A stretch of DNA of 23,329 nt from JAVVEG01 sp041689205 (GCA_041689205.1 JBDNGQ010000167.1:1-23329), one strand, 5' to 3'; positions 1 through 7,449 are shown, numbered from the stretch's first letter. Notes: generated from the sequence alone by a model not told the origin. Numbers and translations: made by a program.

Positions 1-168
1 CAACGCAGCCAGCGGGATCGGCTGAAGGCCCCTTCGGGCGGGCGTCTGCGCCGCTTCTGCCGCGTTGTCGTGCTTGCCAAGGGCTACGGCCATTGCCGGC
101 GCACGACGCCTTGCAGCAGCGGGCGCAGTCACCCGCAGAGTAGTCATAGAGTTATTCAGAGGCTCCCT
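1..168 (-). mobile_element. GC-rich edge segment, possible end of an insertion sequence or a truncated gene
   Basis: Bases 1-140 are about 71% G+C by my count, while the following few hundred bases are close to 45%, so composition changes abruptly near 140-170. The boundary contains, on the minus strand, GGGAGCCTCTGAATAACTC (150-168), which looks to me like the terminal repeat of an IS5-type element. This is memory of a general pattern, not a match I could verify. The minus strand is also open from an ATG at 145-147 to the window edge (49 Ala/Arg-rich codons), so a truncated protein start is an alternative. No transposase motif is visible because the segment leaves the window. Confidence 0.3.
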
Positions 169-222
169 GGCACATGACCAGCAACAATGAAGGACTTAAC
201 TTAAGAACGTAGTTTAAGGACT

Positions 223-399
223 TCAGGCGTTGCTTTTGTGGCTCAGTACGATCTGTCGAGGGCCACTCGTCGTAGTCTGTCCGCTGGTGCCGGAAGGAAT
301 CTGTTTTACCTTTCCGCCGGACTTTAGGAAGGCGTCAATATGCTCGGATAAATTGATGCGGTTATCCGCTGAACTTTCTTTTCTAGGTTTGGTAGCCAT
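223..399 (-). CDS. Small SutA-motif protein (58 aa)
   Basis: This 58-residue gene starts at ATG 397-399 and ends with TGA at 223-225. It has a charged, probably flexible N-terminus, a short helix, and the motif DAFLKSGGKVKQIPSG at about residues 22-37. The motif resembles the C-terminal part of SutA, the small RNA-polymerase-associated regulator known from Pseudomonas aeruginosa, in which a helix ending FLxxGGKVxxI follows an acidic tail. The acidic region of SutA is absent here, so the role is inferred only from the motif. A perfect TATAAT lies 35 bases upstream of the start codon, suggesting its own promoter. The ribosome site is weak (AGCAGG close to the ATG). It lies downstream of the DUF3501 gene on the same strand. 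I am confident that it is coding and only moderately confident of the family. Confidence 0.65.
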   Translation of the reverse strand: MATKPRKESSADNRINLSEHIDAFLKSGGKVKQIPSGTSGQTTTSGPRQIVLSHKSNA

Positions 400-433
400 A
401 GCCTGCTCGTTTATCTGTATTGGAAGGCCGGCG

Positions 434-439
434 ATTATA
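434..439 (-). promoter_or_regulatory. -10 element of the SutA-motif gene
   Basis: The minus strand reads TATAAT here, a perfect sigma-70 -10 box, and would start transcription near 427, leaving a leader of about 28 bases before the ATG at 399. No good -35 hexamer sits 16-18 bases upstream, so the promoter may need an activator or be weak. Confidence 0.4.
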
Positions 440-516
440 CATCAAATCGGTCCTCAGGTGTTCACAGAGTGTTCAAACAGCTTTAGAGACCTTGCAGACG
501 CCATTCTATAAAGCCC

Positions 517-1101
517 TTATAAAAAATCCCGACTTAATGAGCTGGCGATATTCTCCGGCAGTGGATCGACTTTATAGGGATAAGCAGGATGCTCGCATTC
601 GATGCTCCACGCAGCGCCCTTGCGTGCTGCAGCTATCATTTCCTCACTGAATTCAAAGCGCAGGAAGTGCACCGCGGAGGTCTTATCTGCAGTGCTGCGC
701 TCAAGATCTTCGTCGGCAATTGGATAAACCGGCTCATAAGCATCTATCTGGATTCGTATCCGGTGCTCGATTCCGATCATCTTACGCAGTTCCTGCCGAC
801 GCACTTCTTCATCCGAAAACTCAATCATAAAGGTGGCTTTGAGATTTTGGCCATCTGGAATCAAGGGATTATAGGCAGCTATTTCTTCCTCAATCGCATC
901 CGTATCGCGTAATTTTTCCGCCCGCATCATCTCCTGCACCTGGTATTTCATGGTCATGTAATCCTCAAAATACAGGGAGGCATCAGGACCGAGCGCAACC
1001 CGGCGATTCTTTTTGTGTTCGATGATGGCCTGGCGCAGCGCCGGACGCTGCTTCTGATACTGGTCCAGCGTGCCGAGATCAGCCACAGTTAGTTTTTTCA
1101 T
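517..1101 (-). CDS. DUF3501 family protein
   Basis: This 194-aa protein begins MKKLTVADLG and has the family's signature stretch RRVALGP followed by FEDYMTMKYQVQEMMRAE at about residues 33-62. It has no signal peptide or membrane segment, so it is cytoplasmic. The biochemical function of DUF3501 is not established. The family is repeatedly found beside rubrerythrin and HdrD/GlpC-type Fe-S proteins, and that is the context here: it is the last gene of a three-gene minus-strand operon, 46 bases after the Fe-S oxidoreductase. A good ribosome site (AGGAG) precedes the ATG at 1099-1101 by 6 bases. I infer an accessory role in a redox or peroxide-handling complex. The family call is strong and the function is unknown. 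Confidence 0.88.
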   Translation of the reverse strand: MKKLTVADLGTLDQYQKQRPALRQAIIEHKKNRRVALGPDASLYFEDYMTMKYQVQEMMRAEKLRDTDAIEEEIAAYNPLIPDGQNLKATFMIEFSDEEVRRQELRKMIGIEHRIRIQIDAYEPVYPIADEDLERSTADKTSAVHFLRFEFSEEMIAAARKGAAWSIECEHPAYPYKVDPLPENIASSLSRDFL

Positions 1102-1147
1102 TGTTGCTCCTGATGACCTGCTGAAATCCTATTGGATCAGGTCAAGA

Positions 1148-2473
1148 TTAAATTCCGTAGGCGATGCGCAATAAATCCAGAGGATGTGTGTGCTCCTGGC
1201 CATTGCTCAGATTATGCTGGATATGTCTGCCAGCAACCGGACAATCACTGCCAAAGTAATCCGGTTCCTGCAGTTCGAGTTGCTTAACCACCGGAGCAAC
1301 GATCTTGTTGGCGAACTTCATGGATTCAGATTTCACCCCATAGGTGCCATCGTGCCCGGAACAGCGTTCGATACTCTTAACCGTTGTTGCAGGGATTAAT
1401 TCCAGTATCTGCCTGGTTTTAGGCCCGATATTCTGCACCCGTTGATGACAGGCAACATGATAACTGACGCTGCCCAGGCTGTTTTTGAAGTCGGTTTTGA
1501 AGAGGCCCGCTTTGTGCAGTTTGTGCAGATATTCAAAGGGGTCATTAAAGGCTTTGCCAACTGCCACTACGCGCTCATCGTTGGGATACAGTAAAGGCAG
1601 TTCCTGCTTGAACATCAATACACAGGAGGGTACTGCGGCTACGATACTCCAGCCCTGCTGAACTTTGGCGTACAGCTCCGGAATGTTTTTCTCCATCAGT
1701 TGATCGACAGTTTTCAAGTCGCCCAGCTCAAGTTTAGGCATGCCGCAGCAGTGTTCCCGGCCCATCAATTCGACACTGATATCGTTATGCTCAAATATCC
1801 GAAACAGACTGTCACCAACATCAGGTTCATTGTAATTACAGTAACAGGTCGTGAACAGGATCACGCGACGCTCCTGCTGCACTGTCGGCTTTACCTTCAA
1901 CTCCTTTTTCAATCGGGTCCGCAAGGTCGGTCGGACATAGTCAGGCAGGTTCGCCTCCTGGTGTATATCCAGCACCTTATCCAGCAATCCGCGCAGAGGT
2001 TTGTTGCCTGTGGCCGCGTTTACCATGGCGTTGATAAATGGCGCAGTGGCAACTTTGCCGATCATATCGGTACTGGTAATTATGTTGTCACGGACCTTGC
2101 TGTTGCCTTTCTCATAATTGACGATTTTTGCGCGCAGCATCAGATGGGGGAAATCGACATTCCATTCGTGTGGGGGCACATAAGGACATTTGCTGAGGTA
2201 GCAGAGATCGCAGAGATAACATTGATCGACAACTTTATTATAATCGGCTGTTGCGACACCATCGACTTCCATCGTGCTGCTTTCGTCGATCAGATCGAAC
2301 AGCACCGGGAAGGCATTGCACAGACTGACGCAGCGACGACAGCCGTGACAGATGTCATAGACTCGGGCCAACTCATTATTTAAATCCGTTTCATCGTAGA
2401 ACAATTCGCCATGCTGATTCAGCGGATGGCGGACAGGTGCGCCAAGGCCACCTTCGCGTTTTTGTTCGCTCAT
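1148..2473 (-). CDS. HdrD/GlpC-type (Fe-S)-binding oxidoreductase
   Basis: This 441-aa soluble protein has two ferredoxin-type 4Fe-4S motifs: CxxCxxCxxxC at C42, C45, C48 and C52, and CxxCxxCxxxxCP at C85, C88, C91 and C96. Two cysteine-rich CCG-type modules follow. The first keeps the paired cysteines (REHCCGMPK, about residues 240-248). In the second, at about 367-372, the pair is replaced by CSGHDG. Family members (HdrD, GlpC, LutA-like proteins) pass electrons between a flavoprotein or quinone and a partner or thiol. The actual substrate cannot be read from the sequence. It lies between rubrerythrin and DUF3501, so it may supply electrons for peroxide reduction; that is inference. GGAG lies 7 bases before the ATG. 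There is no membrane segment. Confidence 0.88.
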   Translation of the reverse strand: MSEQKREGGLGAPVRHPLNQHGELFYDETDLNNELARVYDICHGCRRCVSLCNAFPVLFDLIDESSTMEVDGVATADYNKVVDQCYLCDLCYLSKCPYVPPHEWNVDFPHLMLRAKIVNYEKGNSKVRDNIITSTDMIGKVATAPFINAMVNAATGNKPLRGLLDKVLDIHQEANLPDYVRPTLRTRLKKELKVKPTVQQERRVILFTTCYCNYNEPDVGDSLFRIFEHNDISVELMGREHCCGMPKLELGDLKTVDQLMEKNIPELYAKVQQGWSIVAAVPSCVLMFKQELPLLYPNDERVVAVGKAFNDPFEYLHKLHKAGLFKTDFKNSLGSVSYHVACHQRVQNIGPKTRQILELIPATTVKSIERCSGHDGTYGVKSESMKFANKIVAPVVKQLELQEPDYFGSDCPVAGRHIQHNLSNGQEHTHPLDLLRIAYGI

Positions 2474-2528
2474 GCGTGTTCTCCGATCCGTCCGGTTTAA
2501 TGTGTGCGGAGGTTATGCGGCAGCCTTA

Positions 2529-2560
2529 GCCACCGCCACAACATTGAATGCTGCGGCGGC
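2529..2560 (-). other. Intercistronic hairpin between rubrerythrin and the Fe-S oxidoreductase
   Basis: On the minus strand GCCGCCGC can pair with GCGGTGGC (one G-U) across a loop of about 15 bases, in the 105-base gap between the two genes. No T-run follows, so it is more likely an mRNA-stability or processing hairpin than a terminator. It could let the rubrerythrin message accumulate above the downstream genes. Confidence 0.35.
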
Positions 2561-2578
2561 AGTCAGCCAGCAGGGGAA

Positions 2579-2998
2579 TTAATCTTCCAGTGAATCAAGC
2601 GCCTTCTGGAAACGATTGGCATGCGAACGCTCGGCTTTGGCAAGCGTTTCCATCCAGTCCGCAATCTCATCGAAACCTTCATCCCGGGCATCTTTTGCCA
2701 TGCCTGGATACATATCGGTATATTCATGGGTTTCGCCAGCAACTGCAGAGCGCAGGTTGTCAGCAGTACCGCCAATGGGCATGCCAGTGGCCGGGTCACC
2801 TACCGTTTCCAGATATTCCAGGTGACCATGGGCATGGCCAGTCTCGCCCTCTGCGGTTGATCTGAACAGAGCGGATACGTCGTTGTAACCCTCCACATCA
2901 GCCTTTTGTGCGAAATACAGATAGCGACGATTAGCTTGTGATTCACCCGCGAATGCGGCCTTCAGGTTTTCTTCTGTTCTGGTTCCTTTCAGCGACAT
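2579..2998 (-). CDS. Rubrerythrin (diiron domain only)
   Basis: This 139-aa ferritin-like four-helix protein has the expected diiron ligands: E19 (in AGES), E52xxH55, E89 and E92 (GETHEY), and E123xxH126. Rubrerythrins reduce hydrogen peroxide in the cytoplasm. Canonical ones of about 190 aa carry a C-terminal rubredoxin domain that delivers electrons. This one stops after the diiron domain and has no CxxC pair, so it needs an outside electron donor. It is the first gene of the operon with the Fe-S oxidoreductase and DUF3501, which are the obvious candidate partners. GGAG precedes the ATG by 9 bases. The upstream divergent gap probably holds its promoter, but I could not define an operator. 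Confidence 0.93.
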   Translation of the reverse strand: MSLKGTRTEENLKAAFAGESQANRRYLYFAQKADVEGYNDVSALFRSTAEGETGHAHGHLEYLETVGDPATGMPIGGTADNLRSAVAGETHEYTDMYPGMAKDARDEGFDEIADWMETLAKAERSHANRFQKALDSLED

Positions 2999-3285
2999 GC
3001 TTATGTCTCCACATTATTATTGTCCAGGAAATCTGAGTTGATAGCCCGAATGCAATGGCCATCAGCGTCTTTACGCCCATGGACCATACTCCAGATACAG
3101 GACGGAGACTAATATATTTTTCAAACAGCGATTAATATAAAAAGCTTATCGTTTGATTTTTAGATGGGACGTTGCAGGTTTGAATATGCGGTCCGAAGCC
3201 CTGGTTTCGAACGCTGGTTTCCGAGTGCTGGAGAAGTTACCGGGAACACTGCTAGAATCCGCCCCATCTGATTCGGAGACGCCGC
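2999..3285. other. Divergent intergenic region, rubrerythrin / SlyD-like gene
   Basis: This is a gap of about 287 bases between divergently transcribed genes. Its centre (about 3110-3170) is very AT-rich and should hold the minus-strand promoter. An extended -10 for the plus-strand gene lies at its right end. I found no convincing ORF, RNA gene or named regulator site. Confidence 0.5.
3250..3258 (+). promoter_or_regulatory. Extended -10 promoter for the SlyD-like gene
   Basis: The sequence TGCTAGAAT matches an extended -10 (TGn followed by TAGAAT). It would start transcription about 20 bases upstream of the ATG at 3286. No clear -35 is present, which is usual for extended -10 promoters. Confidence 0.35.
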
Positions 3286-3858
3286 ATGACAAAATCATCA
3301 AAGAAGCCTGCTAAAGAAACCAACGATAAAGCGGCAGCCGCTGAGAGCAATGACAGTATGTGCATCACTGATAACTGCGTTGTATCTTTCCATTACCGCC
3401 TGTGTGAAATCGACAAAAATGGTATCAAATCAGCCTGGCTGGAGCAGTCAATGGGGCGTGAGCCTCTGCTTTATCTGCATGGACATGGCAATCTCATCCC
3501 AGGTCTGGAGAATGTTCTGGCCGGCAAAAAGACCGGTGACGAAGTGAGGGTAACTTTATCGCCAGAGCTGGCTTATGGACCGCGACACCCGCACGCAGTG
3601 CATCGCGTACCTCTTAAACATCTGCTTAAAAGTCACAAACAGGTAGTGCCTGGACAGATAGTCACCCTGCAGACGGACAAAGGTCCTAAGAACGTGGTGG
3701 TGATCAAGGTCGGCAAGTTTAATGTCGATGTGGATGTAAATCATCCTTACGCCGGACGAATACTGCACTACGAAATTCAGGTGGACAATGTCAGGGCGGC
3801 AAGCGCGGAAGAGATCGCGCATCGCCATGCACATGGCACTGGCGGACATCACCACTGA
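3286..3858 (+). CDS. slyD: SlyD-like FKBP-type peptidyl-prolyl isomerase
   Basis: This 190-aa protein has the FKBP fold split in the SlyD manner. The first half includes LYLHGHGNLIPGLENVLAGK (about 62-81) and ELAYGPR (94-100). The chaperone-like insert-in-flap domain runs from roughly 100 to 155, then the last FKBP strand, then a His-rich tail (AHRHAHGTGGHHH) typical of metal-binding SlyD proteins. SlyD catalyses prolyl isomerisation, acts as a folding chaperone, and in E. coli binds nickel for hydrogenase maturation. Unlike usual SlyD, it has a Lys/Ala-rich extension of about 25 residues before a second possible start at M25. The first ATG has GGAG 7 bases upstream and is preferred. Its stop lies one base from that of the opposing cyclase-like gene. 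Confidence 0.88.
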   Translation: MTKSSKKPAKETNDKAAAAESNDSMCITDNCVVSFHYRLCEIDKNGIKSAWLEQSMGREPLLYLHGHGNLIPGLENVLAGKKTGDEVRVTLSPELAYGPRHPHAVHRVPLKHLLKSHKQVVPGQIVTLQTDKGPKNVVVIKVGKFNVDVDVNHPYAGRILHYEIQVDNVRAASAEEIAHRHAHGTGGHHH

Positions 3859-3874
3859 GTCAAAGTTTACTCAG
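3855..3874. terminator. Hairpin between convergent stop codons
   Basis: CTGAGT and ACTCAG form a perfect 6-bp stem with an 8-base loop that spans the stop codons of the SlyD-like gene and the cyclase-like gene. It could slow or end transcription from both sides, but there is no long T-run, so terminator strength is doubtful. Confidence 0.35.
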
Positions 3875-5077
3875 GACTTCTGTAATAAGTTTGTGATTAG
3901 TGATGACTTCGTAATAGCACTGCGCTGACTCGAAGCTGGCTGCTGCGCTGTTTTCCTGCCACAGACTTATATGACCTTCGCGAATGACCAGATCGTGGTT
4001 TTTGCTTTCAGTGTCAGGAAATTTTCCGGTATAAAAAACTGTCGGCCTGTTGTTGACGGATAGTTGCAGCTGCTTGAGTGATATTTCAGACTGCAGTTTC
4101 TTAAACGCAGTATCATCCAGCAGAATACCGTTCAAGTTTCGAATCAGGTTTTCGCCACTGCTGTCCGGCCCTTCTGCTGGGAAAAACACATCTACATTGA
4201 AGGGGCTGGTGACGGTATTCCTGCGCAGCTCGCGCGCGCAGGAAGATAATCTATCCGCCTGTCCAATCGCAGATGAAATCATGATTGGTTCATCATTATC
4301 ATACAGATAACGTGGTGCTGTCTGCGCATAGCAGATGCCAATGCCAAGCTCCAAAGGAGGCAGATCCATTTGTTCTGAGTAGCGATTATTGGCGTGAACA
4401 ATGCTGAGCATTTCTTTGGCAAGTCCGCAGGCTCTGGCTACCGAAAACCACTGTTGCGGCGCCTGCTCATATTCAAGAAAACTCAGGATCACCGCATCAC
4501 CTTCGATAAATACTTTGGTGGCACTGTAGGTTGGCAGCATGGTATTTACCGGGCTGAAAAATCTCAGGCTGAAATAGGAGGCTGGGTTCAGACCACGGTT
4601 CTGCAGCTGTTCAGTAACTCTCGTAGAGCCCCTGACATCAGCTTTCAGAATTGCATGGTGCGCTATCCTGGCATCACTATCTTCTCGTTCATTAGCAGTG
4701 AGCAGGGTATACAAACTGCCGGACTGTTTTGACAGATTTATGTCATCGACCTGTTTAAGAACCTTAATTCTGTTGAGCGCCCGGTGAGCAAAGCGATATT
4801 GTTTAAGATGCTGGCGAAAACGACTGACGTCTTCGAGGATCAGGAAAGCATGCGACACATCATCGCTACGAGCCTGACGGTCAACTTCTTCAGCAGCTTT
4901 AATCAGCTGCTTTACCTGCAGCTCTGATAAGGGCTTTTTGCTGGCGCATCGTTCCAGCAGCTTTTTTATATTGATCTGACCGCTGAAATACTGGCACAAA
5001 AATTTTGCATCAAGGCGTTCCGCCAGCGAGCTGTTCCATATTTTTGCAACTTGCTGTGACGCAATCAGGGGCTTCAA
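3860..5077 (-). CDS. Class III nucleotidyl cyclase-like protein (possibly the 3' part of a split gene)
   Basis: This 405-aa protein contains a class III adenylate/guanylate cyclase homology domain at about 143-285. Visible landmarks are the first metal Asp (D147 in LKADVRGST), the second (D194 in FIEGDAVI), a core strand LELGIGICY (242-250), and AIGQADRLS (270-278), which aligns with the usual VNxAxRL segment. There the catalytic Asn is replaced by Gly272 while Arg276 is kept, so activity is uncertain. The N-terminus is helical and basic and no membrane segment is seen. The listed start is TTG with no ribosome site. The frame stays open upstream for 26 more codons to the TGA that ends the preceding gene in the same frame, so this may be the C-terminal part of one longer protein. 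The coding call is strong, the cyclase fold is likely, and the true start is unknown. Confidence 0.75.
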   Translation of the reverse strand: MKPLIASQQVAKIWNSSLAERLDAKFLCQYFSGQINIKKLLERCASKKPLSELQVKQLIKAAEEVDRQARSDDVSHAFLILEDVSRFRQHLKQYRFAHRALNRIKVLKQVDDINLSKQSGSLYTLLTANEREDSDARIAHHAILKADVRGSTRVTEQLQNRGLNPASYFSLRFFSPVNTMLPTYSATKVFIEGDAVILSFLEYEQAPQQWFSVARACGLAKEMLSIVHANNRYSEQMDLPPLELGIGICYAQTAPRYLYDNDEPIMISSAIGQADRLSSCARELRRNTVTSPFNVDVFFPAEGPDSSGENLIRNLNGILLDDTAFKKLQSEISLKQLQLSVNNRPTVFYTGKFPDTESKNHDLVIREGHISLWQENSAAASFESAQCYYEVITNHKLITEVLSKL

Positions 5078-5155
5078 CAGACCAAGCTGACGCAGACGTT
5101 TTGCGATGTGTCGAAGTGTCTTCTGTAAGCGTCGGGTTTGCTTGCGAATTCGCCA

Positions 5156-6139
5156 TCAGGCTCTTAATCCCTCTTGCTTTCTAACGGCCCGCAGCATCGC
5201 AGGATAATGTTCCGTGCTGAACAGCTCGCGTATATTCTCGGGATTATCAAACCAGCAGAACTCTTCTCTGATCAGCGCTTTTTGATTCACTGCAATACCC
5301 ATAAATTTCTGGGTCTGCAGCAGCCCTCCCAGGGAATCATAAAGTTCGGGTGCGCGACCTTCCTGATCGGTCTGCAGTGTCAGCATTGGAGATTCCGGCA
5401 GCTCTTTTGCCAGCAGTCGCTCAAGCTTAAGATTGAGTTTGTTGAAGGCGATATCGGCGCGTTCATCACCTTCGCTGTCCCACAGACGGTATTGTTCAAT
5501 AAGGAAAGCGGGTGCGCTCAGATTAGTGGTGAACAGCATTGGGCTGAACAAGGCATCAATGGTCTGGCCGTCGGGAGTGTTAAGGAATTTTTCTCGCAAT
5601 GGAGCTGAATGGCGAGCATCAATGCGTTGCATTTCGGTAACTATCTGTCGATTCACTTTGAAAAGAATTGAATCGTAATTTCGTTGCAGCGACACCGAGC
5701 GATGATTGGCATCCAGTGCTTCAGTCGAGCCACGTTCACGAAACTCAGTCGCTCTTGTCTTCTCGCTGTTGATCAGTTCATCAAGCTGAGAGCGCACCAG
5801 TTCAAGCACCTGCTTTATCAGTGCAAACTGCAGCAAGTGGATCTCGTCGATGCTCAGATCAGTTTTGATGCGATGAATCAGTACCGTCATTATATCGAGA
5901 TAAGTGGATTTCAGTGCATCGAATTCACGGAAATTATCTAAGGGTTTTCCCATTGCCGATGAGGTGGCGTCATCAAGCAGACTGGTTATAAGTTTTTTAA
6001 GTGCGCCGTTAAAACGGGAGCTTATTTTGACATCAACATGATAATTATCGATGCCTTTTTTCAGGTCTGAGGTATCAACTATCCAGGGTTCTGGAACCCT
6101 GAATAGTGGAAATAGATCGTTGCTGTATTCACTGATCAC
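5156..6139 (-). CDS. Unrecognised 327-aa protein, in frame with the downstream cyclase
   Basis: I do not recognise this protein. It is cytoplasmic-looking, with no signal peptide or membrane segment. It appears largely helical, with a charged, coiled-coil-prone stretch at about 95-195. The apparent start is GTG at 6137-6139, with an in-frame TAA two codons upstream (GTG is preceded by ATT) and only a weak ribosome site. It lies 62 bases after the binding-protein gene. Its TGA (5156-5158) is the only stop separating it from the cyclase-like ORF in the same frame. Read through, the two would make about 759 codons, a plausible size for a cyclase with a large N-terminal regulatory region. An ATG overlaps this TGA (TGATG) but opens a different 48-codon frame. 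Function unknown. Confidence 0.7.
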   Translation of the reverse strand: MISEYSNDLFPLFRVPEPWIVDTSDLKKGIDNYHVDVKISSRFNGALKKLITSLLDDATSSAMGKPLDNFREFDALKSTYLDIMTVLIHRIKTDLSIDEIHLLQFALIKQVLELVRSQLDELINSEKTRATEFRERGSTEALDANHRSVSLQRNYDSILFKVNRQIVTEMQRIDARHSAPLREKFLNTPDGQTIDALFSPMLFTTNLSAPAFLIEQYRLWDSEGDERADIAFNKLNLKLERLLAKELPESPMLTLQTDQEGRAPELYDSLGGLLQTQKFMGIAVNQKALIREEFCWFDNPENIRELFSTEHYPAMLRAVRKQEGLRA

Positions 6140-6201
6140 AATGTGTTACATCCAGATTAGTACGCAAAAAACTGCGTTCATTGTGTTCCGTGAATCTCTA
6201 C

Positions 6202-7449
6202 TCAGGGTCGAACCATTATACAGCTATGGTCAACCATGGTATTTTCCAGCGGAACGCTGACTTCGGTGCGCAGGCCGTAGCCGGAATTGTCTGCGTCGAA
6301 AGTAATTCCCTCGTTGGTATGTACTGAAATTTGAATTGGCTGGAACAATTGATGGTCATCGGCACGCATAAAAATACGGTCACCAGTGATAGTGGTAATT
6401 TCCATGTTTTCCAGCTGCATCGCGACCGCGGCTGGATCGGTAGAGCCTGCAGCTTCAATGGCTTTGGCCAGCATCTGAACGGTATTTATTACACGAGGAT
6501 AGCTGACATCGTTATCCGGATATCGCTGTTTAAAATCGCGTATGTATTGCGCGTATTCCTCAGTGGGAGCCGGATTGAAATAGCCTTCATGAACCATCCG
6601 AAACTGATCGAGTCCCGATTGTCCAATGGTAGAGCTAATGCCGTCGTAGGCGGCATAGTAGGTAAAAATGGGCGACTTGATCCCCGCATCAGTAATAGCT
6701 TTACCCAGGCTTACCATGTCGGCGCCCCAGTTGCCGGTAATAATCGCATCTGCGCCTGAAGAAACAATCTTGGTAACGTAGGGAGTGAAATCCTTAACCT
6801 GCTCCATCGGATGCAGCTCATTGCCAACTATCTGGATATCAGGACGCTTTTTCTTCAGCATAGTTACGGCTGATTCCGACACTGATTTCCCGAACGAGTA
6901 ATCCTGGCCAATGATATAGACCCTGGTAATCTCGGGCCGCTGCGCGATCATGTCAGTCAGCGCCTGCATTTTCATATCAGCATGAGCATCGAAGCGGAAA
7001 TGCCAGAAATTGCAATTCTGATTGGTTAATGCCGGGTCTACCGCGGCGTAGTTGATATACAGCACACGTTGATCTGTGTTGCGGCGATTGTGCCGGTTGA
7101 TTGCTTCGGTCAACACACCCGCCACTGCGGAGCTGTTGCCCTGCAGAATAAACTGGAAGCCCTCACTGATGGCGCGGCGAAGTTGCAGCTGCGATTCCTG
7201 GGCGCTGCCCTTATTGTCATAAGGCACAATTTCCAGCATCCGGCCACCCAGGACGCCGCCTTTGGAATTCACCAGTTCATCGACAGCGAACTCAAACTGA
7301 CGTAAGGCGTTATAGCCGGTGGCTGAGAATGAACCGGTCAGAGGGTCGATGTAGGCGATGCGGATTGGTGTTTGATTTTGTGCAACAGCGCTGCCTGCAG
7401 TCAGAGTAAAAATGCATGCACTGATAATATTAATTAATTTATTAATCAT
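6202..7449 (-). CDS. Periplasmic substrate-binding protein, branched-chain amino acid / amide type
   Basis: This 415-aa protein has an N-terminal signal peptide (MINKLINIISACIFTLTAGS, cleavage likely after AVA at about 23). A type I periplasmic-binding fold of the Peripla_BP_6 (LivJ/AmiC/UrtA-like) family follows: RIAYIDPLTGSFSATGYNAL near the N-terminus, RVYIIGQDYSFGKS mid-protein, and ADAIITGNWGADMVSLGKA. Such proteins capture amino acids, amides or urea for ABC importers or act as sensors. No permease or ATPase gene is nearby. The next genes encode an unknown protein and a cyclase-like protein, so a sensing role is possible. I chose the ATG at 7447-7449 because it has AGGA 8 bases upstream and starts the signal peptide. 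A start 93 bases further up would bury the signal. Confidence 0.9.
   Translation of the reverse strand: MINKLINIISACIFTLTAGSAVAQNQTPIRIAYIDPLTGSFSATGYNALRQFEFAVDELVNSKGGVLGGRMLEIVPYDNKGSAQESQLQLRRAISEGFQFILQGNSSAVAGVLTEAINRHNRRNTDQRVLYINYAAVDPALTNQNCNFWHFRFDAHADMKMQALTDMIAQRPEITRVYIIGQDYSFGKSVSESAVTMLKKKRPDIQIVGNELHPMEQVKDFTPYVTKIVSSGADAIITGNWGADMVSLGKAITDAGIKSPIFTYYAAYDGISSTIGQSGLDQFRMVHEGYFNPAPTEEYAQYIRDFKQRYPDNDVSYPRVINTVQMLAKAIEAAGSTDPAAVAMQLENMEITTITGDRIFMRADDHQLFQPIQISVHTNEGITFDADNSGYGLRTEVSVPLENTMVDHSCIMVRP

Noticed and set aside
230..511. Plus-strand ORF of 93 codons
   Set aside because: It lies opposite the 58-aa SutA-motif gene and its promoter, has no recognisable motif, and its composition is shadow-like.
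1700..2383. Plus-strand ORF of 227 codons
   Set aside because: It is opposite the Fe-S oxidoreductase, whose cysteine motifs leave no doubt about the coding strand.
5109..5156. ATG overlapping the TGA of the 327-aa gene (TGATG)
   Set aside because: It opens a 48-codon frame different from the cyclase frame and stops early, so it cannot be the cyclase start without a frameshift.
6160..6175. Small hairpin (ACGCA/TGCGT around an A-run) between the binding protein and the 327-aa gene
   Set aside because: The stem is only 5 bp and the T-run lies in the loop rather than after the stem, so it is not a convincing terminator.
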